Of a DNA stretch of 64,000 nucleotides, positions 1 to 8,344 are shown in pieces (position 1 is the first letter of the stretch; each line of letters begins with the position of its first letter). The stretch covers positions 186,001 through 250,000 of the forward strand of contig CANFSP010000001.1 of assembly GCA_947449765.1 (NCBI GenBank). The letters are read 5' to 3'. The position numbers and the translations under genes are program-made. Below the pieces are notes generated by a model. It was not told where the DNA came from, did no database searches, and worked only from the letters and a program-made list of their open reading frames with translations. Source of the stretch: Actinomycetota bacterium (GTDB lineage Bacteria > Actinomycetota > Actinomycetes > Actinomycetales > Microbacteriaceae).

Positions 1-68
1 TCACGACACTTTCGGTAGGCTTAGGGAGGCTTTGAGTCAATTCTCCCAATACCGGAAGGCCTTCGCGC

Positions 69-1328
69 GTGAAAGCAGTCATTGTCGGTCTCGGCTATGT
101 CGGGCTGCCGTTGGCCATCGCCGCCGCCGAAGCGGGAGTCCAGGTCACCGGCCTCGACAAAAACGAGGAGATTGTCAGCGGATTAACCGTGGGACGCAGT
201 CACATTGACGACTTTACGGATGCTGACATTGCGTCGTTGGTCGCAACCGGATTCACTGCGACGACCGATTCGGCGGTGATCGCAGAAGCCGACATCGTGG
301 TGATCTGCGTTCCCACGCCACTCAACCGAGCGGGCGAACCAGACCTCGCCGCGGTCATGGCGGCCTCGCGTGACATCGCCGCCAATGCGAGTGCCGGTCT
401 CACCGTCGTGCTGGAGTCCACCACGTACCCGGGTACCACGGAAGAGGTTCTGCAGCCCATCCTGGAAGAGCGCGGTTTCACCATTGGATCCGACCTGTTC
501 CTCGCCTTCTCACCTGAGCGCATCGACCCGGGCAACCCCACCTTCGGAATCACGAATACGCCGAAGATTGTTGGCGGGGTAACTAAAGCTTGCGGCGACA
601 AGGCAGCCGCGTTTTACGAGCGCTTCATCGATACCGTGGTTCGCGCCAAGGGCACACGCGAGGCGGAGACCGCGAAGCTTCTCGAAAACACCTATCGCCA
701 CATCAACATCGCACTCGTCAACGAGATGGCGCAACTGTGCCACGCAATGGGCATCGACATCTGGGATGTGGTTGACCTCGCCAAGACCAAGCCCTTCGGT
801 TTCCAGTCATTCCGGCCAAGCGCGGGTGTTGGCGGGCACTGCATCCCGATTGATCCGAACTATCTCGCCTTCAAGGTTCGTGCTGAGCTCTCGCGCCCCT
901 TCCAGTTCATTGAGCTCGCCGAAGAGGTCAACTCAGGAATGCCGGGTTACGTGGCACAGCGCATGGCCGCGCTGCTTCAGGCTCATCACAGCAACATCTC
1001 AGGTTCGACAGTTACGTTGCTCGGCGTGACGTACAAGCCGAACATTTCCGACAAACGCGAATCACCGGCTGTACCACTAGCCGAAAAGCTCATCGAACTC
1101 GGCGCAACCGTGAAATATGTTGACCCGTTTGTTGACGACTGGTCAATCAATGGTTCGCCTATTGAGCGTTTTGCCTCCGTTCAGGATGCCCTTGCCGAGT
1201 CCCACGCGGCCATCATTGTTCAGGCACACAGCGACTTCGTTGCCGCGGCTGATGTCCTCGCTTCAAGCCGCACACCGCTACTCGATGCCACGGGTCGCTT
1301 CACAGGCGAGCACCTCGAGCGGCTGTAG
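69..1328 (+). CDS. UDP-sugar 6-dehydrogenase (UDP-ManNAc/UDP-GlcNAc dehydrogenase type)
   Basis: NAD-dependent four-electron oxidation of a UDP-sugar C6 alcohol to a uronic acid, supplying an acidic sugar for a surface polysaccharide in the cytoplasm. The N-terminal Rossmann motif GLGYVG is at residues 7-12, the FSPER motif at 147-151, and the catalytic-cysteine motif GVGGHCIPIDP at 253-263 with Cys258. The GGHCIPIDP wording and the 419-residue length fit the WecC/WbpA branch better than UDP-glucose dehydrogenase, but the substrate is inferred. GTG start at 69, preceded by GGAAGG at 54-59; a TAGGCT box at 16-21 may be its -10. The next gene starts 5 bases after the stop, so the two are probably cotranscribed. 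Confidence 0.88.
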   Translation: MKAVIVGLGYVGLPLAIAAAEAGVQVTGLDKNEEIVSGLTVGRSHIDDFTDADIASLVATGFTATTDSAVIAEADIVVICVPTPLNRAGEPDLAAVMAASRDIAANASAGLTVVLESTTYPGTTEEVLQPILEERGFTIGSDLFLAFSPERIDPGNPTFGITNTPKIVGGVTKACGDKAAAFYERFIDTVVRAKGTREAETAKLLENTYRHINIALVNEMAQLCHAMGIDIWDVVDLAKTKPFGFQSFRPSAGVGGHCIPIDPNYLAFKVRAELSRPFQFIELAEEVNSGMPGYVAQRMAALLQAHHSNISGSTVTLLGVTYKPNISDKRESPAVPLAEKLIELGATVKYVDPFVDDWSINGSPIERFASVQDALAESHAAIIVQAHSDFVAAADVLASSRTPLLDATGRFTGEHLERL

Positions 1329-1333
1329 CAGTC

Positions 1334-2359
1334 ATGGCGACCACTCGACGCACAGACGGTCTGCGCGGCTACTGCTCCTACTTTGACAGTGGATATCTCT
1401 CGCGAGGAATCACGCTCATTGAGTCCCTGCGAGCTAACGGTGACAATTCGCCCATCTATGTGCTCGCCCTCGATGACGGAGTTGCCGACTATTTCGCGCG
1501 CTTCCCGCGCGAGGGGGTTCACGTCATTCGTGTCGGCGCACTCGAAGCGGTGGAACCGGGTCTTCTTGCGGTCAAAAAAAAGCGCACCCGGATGGAGTAC
1601 TACTTCACCTGCACACCGCTCCTCATTCGTTACGTGCTCAACCAGCTGAACACCCCCGGTTCGGTCGCGATTTACCTCGACGCGGACATGTACTTTTTCG
1701 ATGACCCCTCACTGGTCGTGCAGGCGCTCGGTGACGACTCCGTTGGCATCATTGAGCACCGATACCCGGATCGAGCTGCTCGTAAGCTCGCCAAGTACGG
1801 CCGGTTCAATGTGGGTTGGGTCGGTTTTCGGGATGACGTCCATGGTCGTGCGGTGCTCGACTGGTACGCCACGCAGTGTCTCGACTGGTGTTCTGACACC
1901 CCCTCGGATGGCCGTTACGCAGATCAGGGCTACCTCAACTGGTTCCCCGATTTTGACGGAGTGCGGGTGCTTCCTGAAGCGGGATTTAACCTCGCTCCCT
2001 GGAATACCGGGCGGCACAGCATCACGGTGACTCGTGATGTCACGACTCAGATCTACGAGGTTCAGGTGGATGGGCATCCACTGGTTTTCTTTCACGCGCA
2101 CGGCGTTCGTAAAGTTCGCAACCGCTACATCACCGCCCAATTGGTTTATGGGGCGAGCGCCTCGCGCACACTCATGCGTGAAATTTACCGACCATACATC
2201 GCGCACCTGGAGTCAAACGAGCGTCTGTTGCAACGACAGCAGGTCGCCACAACGCCCGTGGCTCCCCGCGGAGTCGGACTTCGCGGCGTGCTCTCTCGCC
2301 TGCGTAAGTTCGCTTTGAACTCGGTCTCGACGCTGACCGGAAATTCCGTACGGGTCTAG
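1334..2359 (+). CDS. Putative GT8-like glycosyltransferase
   Basis: A 341-residue soluble protein with a single metal-binding DxD-type motif in the string YLDADMYFF (DAD at residues 116-118). It also has the GWVGFRD and DQGYLNWF segments, the latter typical of GT-A enzymes that read a nucleotide sugar as in family 8. Donor and acceptor are not readable. It starts 5 bases after the dehydrogenase stop, so it is likely the second gene of that transcription unit and acts on the same glycan. No signal peptide or membrane segment is seen. The C-terminal 50 residues are basic and could bind membrane. It ends 25 bases before the stop of the convergent ABC transporter gene. Family placement is by motif only. 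Confidence 0.65.
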   Translation: MATTRRTDGLRGYCSYFDSGYLSRGITLIESLRANGDNSPIYVLALDDGVADYFARFPREGVHVIRVGALEAVEPGLLAVKKKRTRMEYYFTCTPLLIRYVLNQLNTPGSVAIYLDADMYFFDDPSLVVQALGDDSVGIIEHRYPDRAARKLAKYGRFNVGWVGFRDDVHGRAVLDWYATQCLDWCSDTPSDGRYADQGYLNWFPDFDGVRVLPEAGFNLAPWNTGRHSITVTRDVTTQIYEVQVDGHPLVFFHAHGVRKVRNRYITAQLVYGASASRTLMREIYRPYIAHLESNERLLQRQQVATTPVAPRGVGLRGVLSRLRKFALNSVSTLTGNSVRV

Positions 2360-2374
2360 CGCGAGTATTCGACT

Positions 2375-2398
2375 CGTTCGACCGTTAGTTGTCGAACG
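2375..2398. terminator. Possible small hairpin between convergent genes
   Basis: An 8-bp perfect stem (CGTTCGAC with GTCGAACG) around an 8-base loop lies between the convergent stops at 2359 and 2385 and overlaps the last codons of the minus-strand ABC gene. No T-tract follows on either strand, so terminator function is a guess from position. Confidence 0.3.
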
Positions 2399-4241
2399 AC
2401 ATCAGCTCGACGTACTCGGCCACCATCGGCACGGTCTTGCGCAGGTAAGCGAAGGTTCCGCTGGCAACCAGCTCACCCCGCTCGAGAACATAGACGCAAT
2501 CGGAATGCTGAACGGTGGAGAGCCGGTGCGCGATGACGATGACGGTCACGTCGTCGCCGAGTTCGTCGAGTGTCTGCGCGACGAGTGCCTCTGAGCCGGC
2601 GTCGAGGGCACTGGTGGCTTCGTCGAGCACGATGATCGACGGATTGACATACAGCGCGCGCGCGAGCCCGAGGCGCTGCACCTGACCGCCGCTGAGGCCG
2701 TCGGACTGTTTCCCGATGGCTGCGTGCATTCCCTCGGGCAGTGTGCAGACGAAATCCCACAGGTGTGCTCGGCGCAAAGCGTCTTCGACGCGCGCCTCGT
2801 CGATCTCGCTTGCGTCGAGCCCGAGGGCGATGTTTTCGGCAATGCTCCCCGAGACGAGACCGGGTCGTTGTGGCACGTAGGAGATGCGCCCGGGTGCTTG
2901 AGTGCGCCACACCGAGGGACGCTCGCCATCGATAAGAACGTTTCCCCCGGTGGGCGCCATGAGGCCGAGAAGCACATCCACCAGTGTCGTTTTTCCGGCG
3001 CCCGAGGGACCGATGATGGCGACCTTGCCTCCGGCCGGGATATGCATCGAGATCCCCGACAGGGTGGGTTCGTCATTTCCGGGGTAGGTGTAGCTCAAGC
3101 CGGTGATGTCGACCGGTGCTCCGGCATGCCGTTCGCCGGCGGCGCGCTGTCCGGTGACCGGGATGGATGCGGTTCGTGGAGCCTGCTTTGCGTGACGCGA
3201 CTTGTCGCCCAGAGCCTCGTCGGCTGCGTACTCGGTAAGCAGTTCGTAGGCCATGTCCGCTTGGCTCGAGTGGTTGCTCAGTCCGGCGAAAGCGGCCTGC
3301 AAGGGAAGCAGCGAGGCCATAATTCGCACACCACCGGTGAGAAAGACGCCGATGGTGAGCATGCCTTCAGCCAGTTGCCCGGTGAGGAACTGAACGCCGA
3401 CAAACAGCACGACACCCAAGATGAGCGAGGTCTCGACCACGTAGCGGGGCATGCCACCGAGGAACGTTAGCAGCCCGCTGCTGTTGGCCAGTCGAGTGCG
3501 TTCCCGCTCAAAAATGTTCAAGAAGTGTGGCACCTTGCCGAGCACCACGATTTCGCGGTAGGCGTCGAGGGTGTCGTTTATGGAGTTGGTCGTACCAATC
3601 GTGCCCTCACTCGACTGCTGACCCGCCCAGGTGAGGCTACGTCCGATGATGACCTGTATCGCGAACACGATGAGCCCGAAATACAGGGTGACAAAGAGGG
3701 TGGCCAGCGGATTCACCAAAATGAACGTGGCAATCACCAGGATGAGGAGCGTCGCCTCGCTGATCAGTGTCGCGATGTCGTTGAGTACGCCGGTGAAGGC
3801 GTTCGACGTAGAACCGATCACGGCCCAGTTGATTTCAGCTTTTGAGTACCGCGTAACCTCGTCGAGTTTGCCGGTCAGCACATGCTTGGCGATACGCGTT
3901 GCGTTTTGCGCTTCGATGCCTGCAACAAACCGGGTCATGCTGCGGGTGAAAATGAGCGCGACGAATGTCTTGACAACAAAAATCACCAGAACGCAGATCA
4001 CCAGGATGACCAGCCACTCCGGTGTGATGGTCGGAAGAGTGATGCCGGCAATGGTGACCGGGGTGTCGCTATTGAACCCCGTTGCGGCAATCGCCGAGAT
4101 GAGACCAATCATCGCGATGCCGATCACGTCGAACAGACCCAACAGGGAACGGAAGGTGATCAGTGTGAAGTAGGTGACTTTTTGGCGTCGGCTGAGAAGC
4201 CCAATCGATAGTTTCGCGGCAGCGAGCATCGAGTTTTTCAT
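2385..4241 (-). CDS. ABC transporter, fused permease-ATPase (PglK/MsbA type)
   Basis: A 618-residue half-transporter. About six hydrophobic segments lie in residues 20-320, then a complete nucleotide-binding domain: Walker A GPSGAGKT at 411-418, Q-loop near 458, signature LSGGQ at 516-520, Walker B IIVLDE at 536-541 and switch histidine 572. Homodimers of this architecture flip lipid-linked oligosaccharides (PglK) or other lipids. The location among glycosyltransferases makes an undecaprenyl-linked glycan the best guess for the substrate. It lies 77 bases downstream of a GT2 gene on the same strand and is probably in one operon with it. Substrate cannot be read from the sequence, and a lipid or drug exporter remains possible. 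Confidence 0.82.
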   Translation of the reverse strand: MKNSMLAAAKLSIGLLSRRQKVTYFTLITFRSLLGLFDVIGIAMIGLISAIAATGFNSDTPVTIAGITLPTITPEWLVILVICVLVIFVVKTFVALIFTRSMTRFVAGIEAQNATRIAKHVLTGKLDEVTRYSKAEINWAVIGSTSNAFTGVLNDIATLISEATLLILVIATFILVNPLATLFVTLYFGLIVFAIQVIIGRSLTWAGQQSSEGTIGTTNSINDTLDAYREIVVLGKVPHFLNIFERERTRLANSSGLLTFLGGMPRYVVETSLILGVVLFVGVQFLTGQLAEGMLTIGVFLTGGVRIMASLLPLQAAFAGLSNHSSQADMAYELLTEYAADEALGDKSRHAKQAPRTASIPVTGQRAAGERHAGAPVDITGLSYTYPGNDEPTLSGISMHIPAGGKVAIIGPSGAGKTTLVDVLLGLMAPTGGNVLIDGERPSVWRTQAPGRISYVPQRPGLVSGSIAENIALGLDASEIDEARVEDALRRAHLWDFVCTLPEGMHAAIGKQSDGLSGGQVQRLGLARALYVNPSIIVLDEATSALDAGSEALVAQTLDELGDDVTVIVIAHRLSTVQHSDCVYVLERGELVASGTFAYLRKTVPMVAEYVELMSFDN

Positions 4242-4318
4242 CAGAGCAACCCAATCAAGAACGAATGACTCAATTCTAGCCGGGGGTGCGTCAGGCCCTG
4301 CGGTGGCTGGCCAGCCAG

Positions 4319-5089
4319 CTAGGCGGCGGCGTTGACGCGCTTGGCTGCCAGTGCCGACGCCCAGCGCACTGGGTACGACCAGAGGTAGCTCACGGGACGA
4401 AGCACACGCGGTAAGTGGGAACGCTTCACCGCCTCAGCTTCGAGACTGGATGCCCGACGATTCGCGACGGTGAGCGAATCGGGATGCCAGCGGAAAGCCG
4501 ACACAGGTGTCCGTGTGCTGACGAACTTGCCGCGTTTGCGCAGCGCGAGAAACACGTCAAGATCCATGGAGTACTTGAGCGGGTTTTTGAAACTTCCGAC
4601 TGCTTCCAAATCGTCGAGGCGAATCATCGAACCGGGGTGGGGGATGAGGTTCGGGCCCCAGGGTAAGAGCGTGCGCGCCAATCCACCGGCTGCACTGGTC
4701 CACAAGACCTTGCCGGTCGGGTCGATGTACTCGCATCCGCCGTAGGCGACCACGGCCTGCGGGTGCGCATCCAACATCGTCTTCAAGCGGAGTAATCCGC
4801 CCGGGCGAAAGAGGTCGTCATCACCCATCCACGCATAGTAGGTCTCGCTGGTGCGCGCGGCAATTCCCGCGTTGATTGCGGCGGACATCCCCGCTTTGGG
4901 GTCGTCGATGAGCAGCGCTCCATGCGAAGCCGCCAGCGCGCGGGCTTCGGTGGCTTTCGTGGGGACGACGATGGCGAGAGTGAGTGCCACATCGGCACGT
5001 TGGGCATCAATCGCCGCAAGGGTCTCTCGCAGGGTGTCGATTCGGTCGCCGAGGGTGGGGAGCACCACCAGAATGTCGGATGCTGTCAT
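4319..5089 (-). CDS. GT2 family glycosyltransferase
   Basis: A 256-residue GT-A fold inverting glycosyltransferase. It opens with a short beta-strand start (ILVVLPTLG) and has a metal/nucleotide-sugar motif GDDD at residues 89-92. The later segments KYSMDLDVFL and FRWHPDSLT are typical of GT2 acceptor-side regions. It has no membrane segment and presumably adds one sugar to a lipid-linked repeat unit on the cytoplasmic face. It is the first gene of a two-gene minus-strand unit with the ABC flippase downstream, which supports a joint role. It is divergent from the GDP-fucose synthase gene, with 61 bases between starts. No good Shine-Dalgarno is seen before the ATG. Specificity unknown. Confidence 0.78.
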   Translation of the reverse strand: MTASDILVVLPTLGDRIDTLRETLAAIDAQRADVALTLAIVVPTKATEARALAASHGALLIDDPKAGMSAAINAGIAARTSETYYAWMGDDDLFRPGGLLRLKTMLDAHPQAVVAYGGCEYIDPTGKVLWTSAAGGLARTLLPWGPNLIPHPGSMIRLDDLEAVGSFKNPLKYSMDLDVFLALRKRGKFVSTRTPVSAFRWHPDSLTVANRRASSLEAEAVKRSHLPRVLRPVSYLWSYPVRWASALAAKRVNAAA

Positions 5090-5138
5090 GCGGTTGCGCT
5101 CCGTTCGCGGGTGCCAAAAGGTGGGAAACTCTTCGCTC

Positions 5139-5144
5139 TAGACT
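5139..5144 (+). promoter_or_regulatory. -10 box for leaderless fcl
   Basis: TAGACT ends 6 bases before the ATG at 5151 and no Shine-Dalgarno precedes that ATG, so the transcript probably begins at or next to the start codon. No clear -35 is seen. Confidence 0.5.
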
Positions 5145-5150
5145 TTATCT

Positions 5151-6119
5151 ATGACTGAACTCGTGAATCGACCGATTGACCGCGCTGCCAAGGTTTATGT
5201 CGCGGGACACCGCGGACTCGTCGGTGGGGCGATTTGGCGTCAGTTGGAAGCTCAGGGGTTTACCAACCTGATCGGTCGCACCTCGTCTGAACTCGATCTA
5301 CGCGACCGGGCAGCAGTCTTTGCCTTCTTCGAAACAGTGCGCCCGGATGTCGTCATCGATGCCGCGGCGCGCGTGGGGGGCATCCTTGCCAACAACACCT
5401 ACCCAGCCGAGTTTCTCAGTGACAACCTGCAGATCCAGGTCAACATCATGGATGCGGCTAACGCGGCAAACGTCGATCGCCTGCTCTTCTTGGGCTCGTC
5501 GTGTATCTACCCGAAGTTTGCCGAGCAGCCAATCAAGGAATCGTCCCTGCTGACGGGGGCCCTCGAGCCCACTAACGATGCTTACGCCATCGCCAAGATT
5601 GCCGGAATCATGCAGGTGCAGGCCTCCCGTCGCCAATACGATCGCCACTGGATTAGCGCGATGCCGACCAACATGTATGGCCCCGGAGACAATTTTCATC
5701 CGGAGCATTCGCATGTGTTGCCCGCACTCATTCGTCGGTTGCACGAAGCCAAGCTTGCCGGTGCACCCGAAGTCATCATCTGGGGTACAGGACGCCCGCG
5801 TCGCGAGTTCATGTACGTCGACGACATGGCAGCCGCCTGTGTCTTTTTGCTTGAGCACTACGACTCACCCGAAACGATCAACGTCGGGGTGGGTACCGAC
5901 GTCTCGATTCGTGAACTCGCTGAGCTCGTGGCGAAAACCGTGGGGTACGAAGGCGCCCTGGTGCAAGACACTTCCAAGCCGGATGGCACGCCACAGAAGC
6001 TGCTCGACATTTCGCGCCTGAGTTCGCTCGGGTTCGAGTCGCAGGTCGGGCTTGAGGAGGGCATCCGCCGCACCTACGAGTGGTACTTAGCGAATCAGGA
6101 GTCGTTCCGCTCCAAGTAG
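5151..6119 (+). CDS. fcl: GDP-L-fucose synthase
   Basis: NADPH-dependent 3,5-epimerase/4-reductase that turns GDP-4-keto-6-deoxymannose into GDP-L-fucose. This is a short-chain dehydrogenase fold with the nucleotide motif GHRGLVGGA at residues 19-27, the SSCIYP segment with Cys118, the Tyr145-xxx-Lys149 catalytic pair, and His188 in the segment SHVLPAL. Cys and His match the catalytic epimerase residues of the family, which favours true GDP-fucose synthase over other SDR enzymes. Length 322 is normal. The partner GDP-mannose dehydratase (gmd), usually adjacent, is not in the window. Start ATG at 5151 sits just after a -10 box with no ribosome site, suggesting leaderless translation. Confidence 0.9.
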   Translation: MTELVNRPIDRAAKVYVAGHRGLVGGAIWRQLEAQGFTNLIGRTSSELDLRDRAAVFAFFETVRPDVVIDAAARVGGILANNTYPAEFLSDNLQIQVNIMDAANAANVDRLLFLGSSCIYPKFAEQPIKESSLLTGALEPTNDAYAIAKIAGIMQVQASRRQYDRHWISAMPTNMYGPGDNFHPEHSHVLPALIRRLHEAKLAGAPEVIIWGTGRPRREFMYVDDMAAACVFLLEHYDSPETINVGVGTDVSIRELAELVAKTVGYEGALVQDTSKPDGTPQKLLDISRLSSLGFESQVGLEEGIRRTYEWYLANQESFRSK

Positions 6120-6133
6120 CTGTTCGGGTCGGA

Positions 6134-7117
6134 TCAGAGACCGGCGCGCTCTTTGAGCGGTTCCCACCAGGCGCGGTTGTCGCGATACCACTGCACGACG
6201 TCCGCGAGACCCTGCTCAAACGGCACAAGGGGTTGGTAGCCCAGTTCTGCCGTGATTTTGGTGTGATCCACCGAGTAGCGCAGGTCGTGCCCGAGTCGGT
6301 CGGGTACGTGCTCGACCGAGTCCCAGCTTGCTCCCGTGGCACTCAGGAGTAACTCGGTGAGCTCCCGGTTGGTCAGTTCGGTGCCGCCACCGATGTTGTA
6401 GATCTCGCCAGCGCGTCCTTCGGTGACGACGAGTGCGATTGCGCGACAGTGGTCATCTACGTGCAACCAGTCGCGCACGTTCAGCCCTTCGCCGTAGAGC
6501 GGAACCTTTTTGCCGTCGAGGAGGTTCGTGACGAAAAGCGGGATGACCTTCTCCGGAAAGTGGTACGGACCGTAGTTGTTGCTACAGCGTGTGATGCTCG
6601 TGTTGAGGCCGTGCGTGCGAAAGTAGCTGCGCACGAGCAGGTCGCTCCCTGCCTTCGAGGCCGAGTAGGGCGAGTTCGGTTCGAGGATGTGATCCTCTTT
6701 CCATGACCCGCTCTCGATTGATCCGTAGACCTCATCGGTCGACACGTGGATGAAGCGCGGCACCCCGCTGTGCAGGCACGCATCGAGAAGGGTTTGCGTC
6801 CCGAGCACGTTCGTGGACACGAAGACCGACGCATCTCGTACCGACCGGTCCACGTGGCTCTCCGCCGCGAAGTGGACTACTACATCAATGCCTGGGAGAA
6901 GCCCGTCGAGGAGCTCACGGTCGCGGATATCGCCCTGCACGAACTTGTAGCGTGCGCTCGAGGCCACCGGTGCCAGATTGGCGAGGTTTCCCGAATAGGT
7001 CAGGGCATCGAGAACGGTGACCTCGGCACCGGCCAGATTCGGGTAGTCATCGCTGAGCACGCGACGCACAAAGTTGGAGCCGATGAACCCAGCTCCACCG
7101 GTGACGAGCAGTTTCAC
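6134..7117 (-). CDS. rmlB: dTDP-glucose 4,6-dehydratase
   Basis: Converts dTDP-glucose to dTDP-4-keto-6-deoxyglucose, the branch point for rhamnose and many deoxysugars. Extended SDR fold: TGGAGFIG at residues 6-13, the active-site triplet TDE at 127-129, and Tyr151-xxx-Lys155. Length 327 is typical. It is the last gene of a minus-strand operon (DUF6541 protein, GT2, DUF2304, rmlB) and overlaps the DUF2304 gene by 4 bases, which implies translational coupling. RmlA is about 11 kb away. No RmlC or RmlD is in the window, so its product may feed the 2,3-dehydratase encoded at 19477. Confidence 0.95.
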   Translation of the reverse strand: MKLLVTGGAGFIGSNFVRRVLSDDYPNLAGAEVTVLDALTYSGNLANLAPVASSARYKFVQGDIRDRELLDGLLPGIDVVVHFAAESHVDRSVRDASVFVSTNVLGTQTLLDACLHSGVPRFIHVSTDEVYGSIESGSWKEDHILEPNSPYSASKAGSDLLVRSYFRTHGLNTSITRCSNNYGPYHFPEKVIPLFVTNLLDGKKVPLYGEGLNVRDWLHVDDHCRAIALVVTEGRAGEIYNIGGGTELTNRELTELLLSATGASWDSVEHVPDRLGHDLRYSVDHTKITAELGYQPLVPFEQGLADVVQWYRDNRAWWEPLKERAGL

Positions 7118-7566
7118 GCGCGGGTGCCCGATTTAGCGCTGCTGGTTTTCGCGGAACCTGTCTTGCTCGACCGAGTCGAAACCGAGGCGCTCTTTCCCGA
7201 CGCACTCTTCACTGACGCCACTTTTTCGAGTGCCTCTTCTAGCCGTGCCTCGCTCAGTGCGAGCGCGCGGGCCAACTCGGTGGTGGTGCGCGAGTGATTC
7301 ACGCTGCGTTTGTAGTTCGCCACCAGGTCGACGAGAACGACGACGACAAGTGCATACAGCACGAGGTCGGCACCGCGGCCAATGCCGAGAAGGTTTGCCA
7401 CCCAGGTCAAGAGGCCGGGCCAAAGCACGACGACCACGCCGGCGAGAGCCGCGAGAACGACAAACATTCGACGAATCGCGAGGTGGCTGGCATTCGGGCG
7501 AGCGCGAACCAGATACACGATCACCAGAATGAGACCGATGATGAGGAGAAGCTGCATCCAGTTCAT
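7114..7566 (-). CDS. DUF2304-like small membrane protein
   Basis: A 150-residue protein with three hydrophobic segments (about residues 4-20, 33-58 and 66-83). A charged helix follows (about 85-115), then a Ser/Lys/Ala/Thr-rich tail from about 116 that looks disordered. The layout, and the position directly after a dolichyl-phosphate-mannose-synthase-like GT2, match DUF2304 proteins. These accompany polyprenyl-phosphate glycosyltransferases and may anchor them to the membrane. It begins 2 bases after the GT2 stop and overlaps rmlB by 4 bases. The low-complexity tail is of the kind common in actinobacterial membrane proteins. Biochemical role is not established. Confidence 0.7.
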   Translation of the reverse strand: MNWMQLLLIIGLILVIVYLVRARPNASHLAIRRMFVVLAALAGVVVVLWPGLLTWVANLLGIGRGADLVLYALVVVVLVDLVANYKRSVNHSRTTTELARALALSEARLEEALEKVASVKSASGKSASVSTRSSKTGSAKTSSAKSGTRA

Positions 7567-7568
7567 GG

Positions 7569-8255
7569 TTACCGCACAATCAGTTCGAAGAGGATGTTGA
7601 CCGAGTTAAGCAGCGACTGCCCCTTGGCCTTCGAATAGTCGGTGTAGAGCAACTCGACTGGATATTCAGCCCAGGGCAGTTTCGCCGCACCAATTTGAGC
7701 CACAATTTCAGAAGCGTGGGCCATGCGATCTTGACGAAGATTGATGCGCCGACACATCTCGACACTCAGCACACGCAGACCATTGTGTGCGTCGGTGAGT
7801 TTGGTGTGTGTCGTGATGTTGGTGACGAAGACGGCAGTTTTGAGCACAATTTTCTTGAGCAGGCCGGGTTGGGTGCGATTGTCGAGGAAGCGCGATCCGA
7901 ATACCGTGTCGAGCTTCTCGGCGCGGGCAAGCTCGAGCATGGCGAGCGCATCCACGATGCGGTGTTGACCATCCGCGTCAAAGGTGATGACGAAAGCCGT
8001 CTCGGGTCTGACGCGAGCAAAGGAAATACCGGTTTGCAGGGCCGCACCCTGACCCAGGTTGATGGGGTGAGTGACGACGCGTGCGCCGTGTTCACGGGCG
8101 ACGGCTCCTGACCCGTCCTTGCTGCCATCGTCGACGCAGACGACATTCTCGAAGAATTCGTGCAACTCGTCGAGCACGCCGCCGATTACCTGGGCCTCGT
8201 TGTACAGCGGGATGACCACCCACACATCGGGGTTTTTTGAGCCAGAAGAAGCCAT
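7569..8255 (-). CDS. Polyprenyl-phosphate sugar synthase-like GT2 (DPM1-like)
   Basis: A 228-residue GT2 enzyme with the order VIPLYNE (residues 14-20), DDGS (42-45), NLGQGAALQTG, DADGQH (93-98) and GSRFLD. This is the wording of dolichyl/polyprenyl-phosphate mannose or glucose synthases. Such enzymes move a sugar from a nucleotide to a lipid phosphate, making the donor for extracytoplasmic GT-C glycosyltransferases. It lies between the large DUF6541 membrane protein, a plausible GT-C user of that donor, and DUF2304. There is no C-terminal membrane segment, consistent with the separate DUF2304 partner acting as an anchor. The sugar itself is unknown. Confidence 0.8.
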   Translation of the reverse strand: MASSGSKNPDVWVVIPLYNEAQVIGGVLDELHEFFENVVCVDDGSKDGSGAVAREHGARVVTHPINLGQGAALQTGISFARVRPETAFVITFDADGQHRIVDALAMLELARAEKLDTVFGSRFLDNRTQPGLLKKIVLKTAVFVTNITTHTKLTDAHNGLRVLSVEMCRRINLRQDRMAHASEIVAQIGAAKLPWAEYPVELLYTDYSKAKGQSLLNSVNILFELIVR

Positions 8256-8344
8256 GGCTCCATTCTGGCAGAGTCGGGCCGGCCCTCAGAGAAAGCGACG
8301 ACGTGGGTCAGGGATGCGACGTTGCCGATGAGCAGGGCTTAACT

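Noticed and set aside
2724-3470. 248-codon plus-strand frame inside the ABC transporter gene
   Set aside because: Antisense shadow in a GC-rich gene; the minus strand carries every ABC motif.
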